In this document: piece by piece, positions 31,939-41,910 of the stretch
Layout of the letters: every line of letters starts with the position of its first letter
Numbering within the stretch: position 1 is the stretch's first letter
DNA from: Drechslerella dactyloides
Lineage: Eukaryota; Ascomycota; Orbiliomycetes; Orbiliales; Orbiliaceae
DNA: 64,000 bases
Direction of reading: 5' to 3'
NCBI GenBank assembly: GCA_020064725.1
Contig: JAGTWJ010000001.1
Coordinates: forward strand, 3,968,001-4,032,000
The notes under the pieces: generated by a model
Databases searched by the model: none
What the model saw: the letters and a program-made list of their open reading frames with translations, nothing else
Told to the model about the DNA's origin: nothing
Translations under genes and position numbers: made by a program

Positions 31939-34133
31939 CTACGTCGCCGTCGCGGTGGCCCACCCTTGAATTTCGGCGTCGATGCTCCTTCTGAACTTTT
32001 GCTGCTCCTCGCTCATCTGCAGGAACACCCGATACTTGGCGTCCAGCAGCGCCAGCTCGCGCTTGTCGTCCGTAACGTGCACCATCCGCCCGGGCTTCGA
32101 CAGCCGGTCCATGATCTCCCACAACCCTTCCGTGCGTCCTGTGACTGGATCCGCGCCGGCGGCTTTGGCACCCATCATCGCGGAGCCGAGGACGACGGCG
32201 GCGTCGACGTAGCGCGGGATCACGACGGGCAGGCGGGTCGCGTTCGCGACGAGCGCCATGAGGATGGGGTTGCGGCATTGTCCGCCGGACATGAAGATGG
32301 TCGTGATGTTGTGCCCGGACGCGTTCATGGCGGAGATGATGTGGCGGGTCTGCTGGGCGATGAACTCCATGGCGGCGTAGTATTGCAAGGCGAGGTCGTT
32401 GACCGAGGTGTCCATGCTTAGCCCGACGATTGCCCCGCGCATCGTCGCATCCGCGATCGGGCTGCAAATATTTATTCACACGTCAGCACTATTATCGTAG
32501 AAAGAGTAGGTATCCGGGAGAGAGTATGGTGGTACCTCCGGTTCCCGTGGTGGTCGCCGTAGAAGAATATGTGCCGGGCGAGGTAGCTGATGCTGGGCGC
32601 ACCCTGCTCGACACGCAGCTGCTCGAGCCTTGCATTTAATAGTTCGTAGATGCTAACCTTCTGCTCCCCCGCCTGGGTCTTCGCTGTGGCATAGCTCGGA
32701 TGCGTGGTGACGACGTGGTTCAGCAAGCTGCCAGTACTCGACTGTCCGCCCTCGGCCATCCAGAAGTCCGGCAGGATAACGTCGCGGTACGGCCCCCAGA
32801 CGCCGGGGACGAAAACCGGGTTCCGCGACATGACGAGGTGACAGGTGGACGTCCCGGCCACGGCTGCGAGGCGGGTGAAGGCCTGCTCGAGGTTGTTCTT
32901 CGGTATGGACTCGTCGAGCAGCGGCTCTTGCAGCTCCACCTTTGCGCCCACCGTTCCTGCTTGCCATTAGCATCCAGGTGACCGCGTACGTTGGAATCTG
33001 GCGTCGTACCGATCCAGCCGGCGTAAGCGTCGATGACGCCGCTGCCAATCTTGGTGCCCTCCAGCAGGCCCAGCTGCTCCGCGGCCTCTTTACACAGCCC
33101 GCCGACGAGCTCGCCGGCGGACAACATCGTCCCATTCTTCGCATACTAGTCAATAACAGCATAAACATACCTTAAACTCATCCATCGACGCAATGCTGGT
33201 ATGAAGAATTTTGGATATTGGATATATAACACACCTCGCCATTGACACCGCCCATCCGCTTGAAGTTATCCTCAGCAAGCTCAGGCAAGCCCACAGCCGC
33301 AAGAAAGTCCTCCTGCCATCCCTTCACGCTCCCGTCGATGCCAGCGGGGACATACCCCTGCTTGCACACCGTCGAGCAAAAGCTGCGAGTCTCGGTCCCG
33401 CTCGCGATGTGCGTCAGCGCGTCAACGAGGTCGTAGAACTTGCAGTCGCGGAAGGTCGACGGCGGCAGGTGGCGTTTGAGCCAGAGGACCTTGGGGATTT
33501 CCATCTCGATGGACATTTTGCCGCCGACGTATTTTAGCAGTTTGTGGCCTGTGGCGTTTATCGCGGCTGTTTCATCCGGGCAGCGCTGCACCCATCCAGT
33601 CATACCGTCAGCTATTAATCTAGTGGTCGGTTTGAATGTGGTGACGTACGTGGTCCATCCATACTGCGCGAGCATGTCAGCTAGCTCTGATATGACGATA
33701 GTAGGGAATTGTACATACGGATGACGTTGCGCTCCTTGTCCTGGAACTCGGGACCGGCAACGGAGACGGGCTCGTCCGTGCTCTCGCTCAGCACGGCCAG
33801 CGAGCAGGTCGCGTCAAAGCCGATGCCCTTGACGTTCGCCGGGTCGACGGCGGCCTTTTCAAGACACGCTCGAACGCAGTAGCATATCGCCTTCCAGATG
33901 TCCGTCGTCGATTGCTCCTGTAGTATCCCGAGTACAAGTTAACACCTAGTATAGTGTAGAAGGATATATGGAAGTGTACGCACGTAGTAGTCGGCGCGCG
34001 AGCTCCAGGTTTTGATCTCCTTGGATACTTCAGCGAGCAGCTCGCCCGTGAAATCGATAATGCAAGCGCGCGCGCTGCCGGTGCCAACGTCGACGCCGAC
34101 GGCGTACGTGCGGCGAGGGTCCGTCGTCGCCAT
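31939..34133 (-). CDS. FGGY-family carbohydrate kinase (D-ribulokinase type)
   Basis: Seven exons on the minus strand: 34133-33984, 33917-33719, 33663-33650, 33585-33235, 33145-33010, 32956-32536, 32461-31939; about 597 residues. Introns are 53-89 bp. Exon 3 is a 14-base micro-exon that completes LWMDH. The N-terminal phosphate-binding loop is GVDVGTGSARA (Asp15). Family blocks follow: GGKMSIEMEIPKVLWLK, FCSTVCKQGYVP, GSGVIDAYAGWIG, VPGVWGPYRDV, and MSGGQCRNPILM near the ATP site. This subfamily includes human FGGY and yeast Ydr109c, which phosphorylate D-ribulose and are proposed to repair or salvage ketopentoses in the cytosol. The unusual LWMDH-RCPDETAAIN junction and the 5-6 boundary were chosen because they restore the family sequence. 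Confidence 0.88.
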
Positions 34134-34331
34134 ATCCGTATACCCCTCCACCGATTCTCGATCTACGGGATGATGCAGTGGAAGAATGGAATCGGACGTC
34201 GAGGATGCGGCGCGATCGAGGCGGGTATTGTATACGTAGCGGAGTGCAATGTATACGGCACAGTACACGGCGGACAGCACGGGGATATACAACATATATA
34301 AATACTTAAATACGGCGCAATTGGGTGAATT

Positions 34332-34559
34332 TCAATGCGAGCAGTGGAAGAGCTGCGCTGGATGACGATGTGCTGGGGATCTAGCGCCGTCGACGCCGAT
34401 GTTCTTTGCCGTCGCGTCGCCAATCGGTGCCGTCTCGGGCGAGAGGAGCGCGCCCGTCTCGGGGACGGTATCAATCAGCCCGAGCTGGCAGTCGCATTTG
34501 CAAATCCACTGCTGTTCATATTCTGTTGGCAACGCGTCCTTCTGTTGAGCCGGCGACAT
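34332..34559 (-). CDS. Doubtful 75-codon small ORF
   Basis: A frame starting MSPAQQKDALPTEYEQQWIC has balanced residue use through about residue 60, including a KCDCQLG cysteine cluster, then a His/Pro ending that looks non-coding. It lies 199 bases upstream of the FGGY start on the same strand, so it could be an upstream ORF, a small gene or chance. I do not recognise it. Confidence 0.25.
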   Translation of the reverse strand: MSPAQQKDALPTEYEQQWICKCDCQLGLIDTVPETGALLSPETAPIGDATAKNIGVDGARSPAHRHPAQLFHCSH

Positions 34560-34638
34560 TGGTTCACGTACCGGCGAGGTGCATCAACGTCCGGGGTGCT
34601 TATCGATAAGGCGCATGTGGTATAATTCCTCTTCCCTG

Positions 34639-34668
34639 CGCTTTTCTCTTCTCTTCTCTTCTCTTCTT
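34639..34668. repeat. (CTCTT)n microsatellite
   Basis: About five CTCTT pentamers just upstream of the small ORF on the minus strand. Confidence 0.9.
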
Positions 34669-34974
34669 CAACCACCTCACCCGCGCGAACAGCACGCCTC
34701 ATCGACACTCGTCATCTGGCACGGAATCTAACTTCCAGCTGCACGTTCGCGTAACTGGGTCTTTTCTATTATTATTTTCGCGGTAGCGCGGTGGGGTGCA
34801 GAGGGACGGAAGGAATTCCAACGGTCACAATTAAGCCGGAATGCCATGCTTGCTCGCCGTGCATGGGATTTGACTATGCCTGATCGTACACATTATCATT
34901 ACTATCATTCACATTGACGCTACGACTGTATGTACATATCGATATTATTTATGATGGTGTGTATACGTGACTAT

Positions 34975-36508
34975 CTATAGATCCTCATCGCCGAAGCTTT
35001 TGAGGGTCTCCTCGACAGCCCGCTGCCGCCACCACTCTTTTAATTCTGCGACGCCGGCGACGGTCGACACCGGCGGCTCAACGACGCACCACTCTCGTCC
35101 GGCGACCTCCTTGAACGCGTTCAGACTCCGCCCGTCGAATCGGTGCACTGTCAGTCCGCGGAACAGCACGCACGCGCCGACGGCGGGCTTGAAGGTCTCG
35201 GCGTCAACCCAGACGGATAGCCAGATCGTGCGGGGTGTGGTCGCGTCGAGGAGGTGGAGGTCGCGTTTGATGCCGATTGACCGTTTGATGGTGTGTTCGT
35301 CGCGGGCGGCGATGATGGCTAGGACGTTTACTTTTGCGCCGGGTGGTTTTTTGTGCAGGTCGCCTAGTTTTGTGAGGGTGTCCGTTGGAGGCGTGAGTGA
35401 TGGCGGCGATGATAGGGGTGTGGATTTTGCGGTTTTCGGGGAGCTGGACGGTAGACGTTCGTCGCGCTGTGATGCCGGCCGCTTCAGCGGGTTCCCCGAG
35501 GTCGCGATGCTCGAGCTGGGAGTGGAAGACGCGGACGCAACCTTCATGTTCTCCTTCTGCTCCGCCATTCTCTCCTTCTGGCTGTTCCGCCACGTGGCAG
35601 CGATGGTCTCCTCCGTGATGACGGTCTTGGGCTCGACGCGTCCCGCCGGCCACCGCGCCAGCTCCTCCTCCGTCAGCTCGTCGAGCTCGTCGAACGTGTA
35701 GTCCGGCGACGACGGCCGTTCGCGCTCATCCGCAGCGGCGGCATAGCTGTCCGGCGTGGCTGCGTCCGAGTCTAGATTGTCCTCGCCGTAGTGGTCGTCG
35801 TCGTAATCGTCGTCGTCTAGCCCGTATGCGTGGTCGTCCGGGTCGCGGTCTCGATCTCGAGGTCCGTCTACGCGCGTATCAGCCTGGAATTGCGACGAGG
35901 AGGATGCGTGCTGCGACGGCGCGGCCTCTTGCTTGATTACTACCATTTCGTCACCGTATTCCCCTCCTTCTTCATCGCCGTTGTGCGGGGCGGCCGTCCC
36001 GTTGGTCGTGGGTTTATCGTCGGTGAAGCGGATGGACGGCGAGTGCTCGACGATTAGATCGCGCACCTTGAGATACCTGCACCCTATTAGTTCCCGATCC
36101 ACCGTCCACCATTCGGAAAAGCAAGAAGTATGGAAGAAGCATAAGGTAATACCTTGTAAACTTGCCGGCGGCGAACTTTTTAACGGAGGTCTTGACATCG
36201 TAATCCACCAGCCGCACAACAGCACCGCTCATAAGCACCCGCTCGTGCACCAGCGAATGCAACGCCGGATCCACCACCGCGCCGACAATATACACGTCGT
36301 CCGTCAGGAATATCCGGTACGCGTACAGCGTCTCGCCTTCCGCCGGCTCCGTTTCGTCGTCGGGGTCGTCCCGCGGGCCGGCCGTCATCGAGATGCCCTG
36401 CACTTTTATAATGCGGAGGAGGGGCTCGCGGATCGGTGTGCGCGTGCCGTGGGCGCCGGAGACGACGCGCGCGAGGATCGGTGACAGCTTTGTCGTCGTC
36501 GTCAGCAT
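34975..36508 (-). CDS. RPA1-like protein with two predicted OB folds
   Basis: Two exons, 36508-36153 and 36076-34975, give about 485 residues. The 76-bp intron (GTATTA...TGCAG) splits an Arg codon. Residues ~1-130 resemble the RPA70 N-terminal OB fold: VQGISM, a YRIFLTDDVYIVGAVV strand pair, HSLVHERVLMSGAVVRLVDY, then RYLKVRDLIV. Residues ~130-360 are acidic and Ser/Pro-rich, with Asp/Tyr runs (DDDDYDDD). Residues ~365-450 look like a second OB fold (KVNVLAIIA, KRDLHLLD, LSVWVDAETFKPAVG, LFRGLTVHRFDG). Such proteins usually bind single-stranded DNA or replication and telomere partners. It lacks the zinc-ribbon C-terminal domain of true RPA1, so it is a paralogue or adaptor. The fold call is inferred from pattern, not from a recognised orthologue. 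Confidence 0.55.
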
Positions 36509-37626
36509 CGTGGGCGTATACCTAGTAGGTACTGTGTACCCAAGTATGTACCTGACTAGCCCGGGATGCGTCGGTGGATGGATGGATGTGGGATGGTTGG
36601 GGTGGATGGAAAGGGTAGGTCGAAGCTTGGCTGCATTTGTCTCGCGGGCCAGAAGCTGGCTGCAGCGATGATGCAATACTGCATGTTACGGCACAACACC
36701 GGTATTACACTTTACGACATCGGCGATAGATACTACAATCGGCACATTGGATGAAAAGGATTCCGAGCCGGAGTTGATACCGGCTCGTGTGAGAAAATGC
36801 GTCAGGGTGACAGCACGGTTGCATGCGCCGTCCACACGTGCGAACACGCGCCCTGGCATCGTTATGTTTGTTATACTGTCCGTCTCATGGTCGGACCGAC
36901 CGACCGACTGCGTAAACGTCCTTTAAAAAACCCGAGTGCAGAACGTAGATGCACGTGGTGAACGAGCACCACAACAGCAGCGGGATATAGAACAAAAGGA
37001 TAAAGAAGAGCAGAAGTAGAGAAGAGTGACAGGGGGTGGGGTATTATATAGCGTATGATTCTTCCAAGTCTTTCATTCACAGTGCGTCCGAGAAATGCCG
37101 TCAACAAAAAGTAAAAACTCCGCCAGCCCACCAGCAGAAACAAAAACCTTCCAAGCAGTGTATAAAAGACCCGTCGTCAAACACCATATATGTATGTAGT
37201 AAAGGATGTACGCCAACCGGAAACCGAAGAACCGCCAGTTAAAAAAGAAGATCGGAGGATTCGAGGAGGGGTATAATAAGTGATGGATGCTGCCCGATAA
37301 AGCACTGGCGTATTTTGAACGTTGCGATACAACAAAATAAAAGGTGACACCAAAAGCTGAAGAATGAAAGATGCGAAGTTCAGTAAAGGAAGGAAAGAGA
37401 ACAAAGCTGGGAGACTTGCTGCTCGGCTATGCGTTTGAAGGGGGGCGCGAGAGCAAGGTGAAACGAGTGCGCGCTGCAGTCGTCATGTCAGAATTACAAG
37501 CGGGAAAAGCTAACGAAAAGCGAAAGAGAAAACAGAGGTCGTCACGAGGGATTGCGAGAAGACGAGATGGTAGTATAGCTGTCCGGTACGAGCCCACGTT
37601 GGAAACAAAGAAAGTGCATGGGATAT
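36509..37626. other. Intergenic, no gene seen
   Basis: Contains the RPA1-like gene's promoter with GTACCTA-type words near 36520-36550 and, from ~37,000, the probable 3' untranslated region of the next minus-strand gene. Confidence 0.55.
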
Positions 37627-38273
37627 TTAAACAAACTCGTACTCGTCATCTTCCGACGAGGCGGACTCCTCGGAGTCGACAATGTCGTACTCGTTCTTGA
37701 TGAGGATGTCGAGCTGCTTCTTCTCGAGCTTGTCGATGGCGACGTTGAGGGCCTGGGCGAGGATCTGGGAGCCGTGGCTGGGCCCGGTGGGGCGGTCGTA
37801 GGAGTAGAGGACGCCGTCGACGCCGTCGCGGAAGATGTTGTCCTGCTCGGAGGCGTCGAGGGAGTCGACGAGGGGGTTGTCGTTGTCCCAGTTGGCGGCG
37901 GCGCGCGCGGAGCGGGCCTTGGAGCGGGAGCTGGACTCCCAGCGGTAGCCGCGGCAGAAGGGGCAGCGGCAGTTGTCGCCGCAGCTCTGGGCGTTAGGAT
38001 CGGGCATCTTGAACTTGTTGCGGTCGTTCCAGCGCTGGCACTCGGGGACCGGGGGGTGCCCGTAGATGGGCTGGCCGAGCAGATTGACGTTCACGTTGCG
38101 ATAGCGCATCTTCCTCTGCACCCGCACATCTGTTAGCATGCGATATATCATTATGATACTGGGATGTTTGAATGAAGACGGACGTTCTTGGCGCGGTGCT
38201 GGTCGACGGAGGCCTTTCTGAGGTCGGCGGTGGCTGGGACGATGCTGTTGATCGAGTCGGCGAGGGAGGCCAT
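37627..38273 (-). CDS. Conserved-looking unknown with a CxxxCxCxxC cluster
   Basis: Two exons, 38273-38184 and 38115-37627, give 192 residues. The 68-bp intron has a GTCCGT donor, a TGCTAAC branch site and GCAG acceptor, phase 0. The N-terminus (MASLADSINSIVPATADLRK) is helix-prone. The centre has RYRNVNVNLLGQPIYG, HPPVPECQRWNDRNKF and then CGDNCRCPFCRGYRWE, a tight cysteine set that may bind zinc. The C-terminus is acidic (SEESASSEDDEYEF). I do not recognise the family and assign no function. The clean intron, normal codon use and structured centre make it a real gene. It stands alone, 1.35 kb from the RPA1-like gene's start. Confidence 0.75.
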
Positions 38274-39908
38274 GTTGCTTGAATTCGTCTTCTTGACGGG
38301 CTTGACTGGACTAGCTTGCAGAGGCGTGATATAAAAGCTACGGAGGTATACAACTAGCAGAACTATAACGTTATCGGGAGGTTGTAGGGGAGTAGTAACA
38401 GAAGAGAGAAATGAAGCTGGGGGAAGAGTGTTTATTGGTGTGATATATGGGGCAGCTGCGCGCGTGAGAAGCTGCTGGAAGGGCGGGCCTTTTATATTAG
38501 AGCCTTGGTAAGGTGGTAAGGGGTCATCTGGAATGGAACGTTTGGATGGGCTGTGACTCTTCTGCCCATCGCCGCTGATTCATTCGAATTCATCTCCCCG
38601 GCCCTGTCCGGACTCCCCTTCCAACTCCTTCCAAACGACCGCTCGCTTGCGTCGTCCAGATGCGACCTCTCCTTCAGTCCTGCGGTGACAGCTGCGGGCT
38701 CCTCGATCGGGCGCCATTGTGTCCATTGTCGAGGTGCTGCATGCATTGGCGGCGGGATTGAGCTAATCTGCTCGCCCGGCCGGTTCCGACTTCACCTTTT
38801 GTCCACCTCCTGCACATCGATGAAAACAGCAAGCCGCCAGGAGACACCCTCCCATCTCCCGTCTCCCGTCTCCCGTCTCATCTCACCTCTATCTTCATCT
38901 CTGACTCCGTCTCTATCTCGCATCTCTCCCGCCGTGCAGCCGTCGGTGCGATATCGATGGCGACTGTGTGTGTGTAAGATGCTTCTGCTGGGGGTGTTCC
39001 TGCCTCGAGCCCTCCCATTGGCCCGCTTCAAAGCTGCTTATCTCGGATGCCTGTCTCCCCTGAAGCAGCAAGCAGCTCAGCTCCGTCAGAGCTGGTCAGA
39101 GCTGGTCCCTCGGTCAGCTCGCGAGGAATGCCTTGCTTCCTCAGGCGTCAACCGAAGTAGCAGCAAAATCCCTCGCCTCAGGCATCGCATCAAGGGACGC
39201 TATAGTGTGCACTGGTATATCTCTCACCAGCCTCGTTTCCACCTATCGAGACCCCCATCTCGCCCGTGACCCAATCGCAAACCGTCGCCGTCGCACGTCT
39301 TCCTTTCCCACCGGCTGGATGACGCCCGCCATGTGACCCCGTCCTGGTGTCCTTGGGTCTATTCTCCCGGAACTCTGCTCGACTGCTCGCTTCGCATGAC
39401 CTCATTCCTACAACCGCTCAGCCCTGGCGGGCAAGCTGTTGCAACCTCACGCCGACTAGCACACTCTTTTCGTTCGTTCGTTCGTTCGCTCGCCCCGTCG
39501 GCTGTCCTCCGCTCCCATGTCGTCATCCATGCCCTTTCCATCCGGTCTCGACAGATCTGACCTGGGAAATGCAAGTGCAACCCAACCCCTACGCTTCGCA
39601 AAGCCAGTTACGTTTGGGAGAGCGCCGTCGCAGAATGTGGCATCGTAATTTTAGAAAAGATATGCACAATACATGCCTTCTAGAAGGCTCGGGCACCCCC
39701 CGGCCACCGTCCGCTCACTCTGCCTCTACAGATCTGTGGAGGGACAAACTTTCGGGATTACGTTTGACGATGGCGATGGCGATGAGCCGCATGTCCCATG
39801 ACCCGGACGCAGATTGACAGGCACAGCAACCAACATGACGTCCGGGTTGCCCTCTCTTTCTCTCGTCCCATCCTATCACCACAGCTGCTTCGCTCACAGC
39901 TTGCCATA
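38274..39908. other. Intergenic, no supportable gene
   Basis: A 238-codon plus frame (38553-39269) is Ser/Leu/Arg low-complexity and is not called. A (TTCG)n repeat lies at 39469-39490. Confidence 0.5.
39469..39490. repeat. (TTCG)n microsatellite
   Basis: Five TTCG tetramers in non-coding DNA. Confidence 0.9.
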
Positions 39909-40503
39909 TTACTCCTCATCATCATCCTCCTCGTCATAGTCGTCCTCCTCGCCCTCGCGGCTCGGCAGCACCCGCGGGAACCAACCCACGGCCGCAAAGT
40001 CAACCGACATCGTCCCCTGCCGGTCCATCGTCACCGTCACGCCCTCGCCCCTCAGCACGTCCGCCTGGCGGTCCATCCCGGACGCCATCTCCCGCTGCGA
40101 GATGACGCCCTGCGCGTTCACCACCCGCTGCCACGGCACGTTTGCGCTGTTGAACTCGGCCGCCGTATCGACGGGCAGGTGTTTGAGCGCCACTCCTACC
40201 TGTCGTGGGCGGGATCTGTCGTTATTCAACCCGGCATCTCGTCAGCTGTGATGAATCCTGGGTGACAATTATATATATTTGTAGCATGGATGTGTAAGGG
40301 AGGACTCACGGGTAGCCGGCGAGCTTGGCGATGTGCCCGTAGGAAGTGACCTTGCCGTGCGGGATCTCCTGCACCGCCTCGTACACCGCGACGCTGTGCG
40401 TTTGTGCCCGTTAGACCGTATACGATGTGATTTATAATATCATCGTGAATCACACCGGTAGTTGTACGTACAAGAACGCCTCGGCCTCGTCTGATCTCGG
40501 CAT
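39909..40503 (-). CDS. ATL1: Alkyltransferase-like protein Atl1 (MGMT fold, no active Cys)
   Basis: Three exons, 40503-40472, 40393-40310 and 40215-39909, give 140 residues; introns are 78 and 94 bp, both phase 2. The order AVYEAVQEIPHGKVTSYGHIA, then SRPRQVGVALK, then VPWQRVVNAQG matches the DNA-binding domain of O6-alkylguanine alkyltransferases. The active-site PCHR is replaced by PWQR (Trp67), the mark of alkyltransferase-like proteins. These bind O6-alkylguanine, flip the base and recruit nucleotide-excision repair instead of removing the alkyl group. The tail is acidic (EEDDYDEEDDDEE), which is unusual for the family. The divergent BUD13 start is 187 bp away, so the promoter is shared. 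Confidence 0.92.
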
Positions 40504-40690
40504 TTCGAATCTCCAGTATCGTATCCGTCCGTAGAGAGTAAACTGTAAGCTGCTCGTCGACGCGTGGGAGGAAACCTGTCGCAGGTTAGTGATCGCGATC
40601 TCGCGGCTGCTGACTAATCCGAGCTTTCTTCCCGCTTCGAGTCATACATACATCGCAGACGACGTCAATGCCGTGATCTCGACCATCACC
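40504..40690. promoter_or_regulatory. Shared divergent promoter of ATL1 and BUD13
   Basis: Only 187 bp separate the two start codons, so both promoters must lie here. No element is confidently recognised. Confidence 0.6.
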
Positions 40691-41716
40691 ATGTCATCCT
40701 CGCTCGCGGACTACCTGAACGCGAAATACCTCACAAAGGACGACTCCCTCGACAAGAAGGCCAAGAAGCGCAAGCGGAAAGAAGAGAAGGCAAAGGCAAA
40801 AGGCCACGCCCTCACCCTCGTCGACGAAGACGCCACGGGCTGGGAACACGCTCGCGATGCAGACAACGACGACGACGACGACGGCTACGGCCGTCCGATA
40901 ACCGTCACCGACCGCTCCACCGCCGAATTCCGCAAATCCAAAAAATCAACCTGGAACACCGTCTCCAATCCTACTCCCACCGAAGATGATGCCGCCGCGG
41001 ACGCGATCATAGCGTCCACCGCCGCCGATATCGCCGCAGACGAAGCCGCCCTCCTCGCCTCCGAAGCCCCCGTCCTCGTCGCCGACGAGTCCGCAATCAC
41101 AGAAATGGAACAGCAACAAATGGAATCCGGCGCCGCCGCAGGCCTGCAAACCGCAGCGCAAGTCTCCGCCGCCATGAAGAAGAAACGCGCGAAAGAACTC
41201 TCCGAATTCCACAAATCCAACGCGACAGACGCCGGCAAGGGCGCCGAAACAATCTACCGCGACGCCTCCGGCCGCATCATCAACATTGCAATGCAGCGCG
41301 CCGCCGCCCGCCGTAAAGCCGAGGAAGAAGAAGCCCAGAAACGCCAACAGGTAGAAATGAACAAAGGCATCGTCCAGCAGCTCGCCGCCGAAGACTCCCG
41401 CCAGCAGCTCCGCGACGCCAAGTTCCTAAAGCTAGCCCGCCACGCCGACGACGAGGACATGAACCGCGAACTCATGGCCAAGGACCACTGGAACGATCCG
41501 GCGCTCGGGTTTATCAAATCCAAGAGCGCAGGTGAATCAAAGGCTGGGTTCCCGCTGTACAAGGGCGCCTTCGCGCCGAACCGGTACAATATCCGGCCGG
41601 GACACCGGTGGGACGGCGTCGATAGGGGGAACGGCACCGAGGCCATGTTCTTCCGCAAGAGCAACGAGCGCAGGGACCGCGTGCAGCAGGAGTACGCGTG
41701 GGAGATGGATGTATAG
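40691..41716 (+). CDS. BUD13: Pre-mRNA-splicing factor Bud13/Cwc26
   Basis: Intronless, 341 residues. The N-terminus SLADYLNAKYLTKDD followed by a KKAKKRKRKEEKAKAK basic helix is the usual start. The C-terminus has GRIINIAMQRAAARRKAEEEE and the diagnostic NRYNIRPGHRWDGVDRGNG block, needed for RES-complex contacts. Bud13 forms the RES complex with Snu17/Ist3 and Pml1 on the activated spliceosome, aiding splicing and nuclear retention of pre-mRNA. The middle (~90-180) is Ala/Asp/Glu-rich and weakly conserved. The frame extends upstream to 40589, but the extra residues are not family-like. The convergent nucleotidyltransferase gene ends 195 bp downstream. Confidence 0.93.
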   Translation: MSSSLADYLNAKYLTKDDSLDKKAKKRKRKEEKAKAKGHALTLVDEDATGWEHARDADNDDDDDGYGRPITVTDRSTAEFRKSKKSTWNTVSNPTPTEDDAAADAIIASTAADIAADEAALLASEAPVLVADESAITEMEQQQMESGAAAGLQTAAQVSAAMKKKRAKELSEFHKSNATDAGKGAETIYRDASGRIINIAMQRAAARRKAEEEEAQKRQQVEMNKGIVQQLAAEDSRQQLRDAKFLKLARHADDEDMNRELMAKDHWNDPALGFIKSKSAGESKAGFPLYKGAFAPNRYNIRPGHRWDGVDRGNGTEAMFFRKSNERRDRVQQEYAWEMDV

Positions 41717-41910
41717 CAGTTTTATCATATATCGGCATGTCAGGGTGTTATTGGCGTTTTGCTCATATTATTTAGCTAGCACATCAAATCTACGGGATCA
41801 TGTAGTGTATTATCATAGAATGAATTGCGGCCCACTTGTAATATAATAGCCGTCAGCGCTTATCCCATAATGCCGCCCGATAATGAAACGATACCCAGTA
41901 GTATGTGCGT

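Larger units (their letters stand above)
34134..34974. other. Intergenic upstream of the FGGY kinase
   Basis: Holds the FGGY promoter, a (CTCTT)n repeat at about 34639-34668 and one weak small frame (34332-34559, listed separately). Nothing else is seen. Confidence 0.5.

Noticed and set aside
33146..33234. Possible 25-base extra exon inside FGGY intron 4
   Set aside because: It would introduce a stop in frame; skipping it gives the conserved GGVNGE-YAKNGTMLSAGE joint.
38553..39269. 238-codon plus-strand frame
   Set aside because: Low-complexity Ser/Leu/Arg with no domain; composition differs from neighbouring genes.
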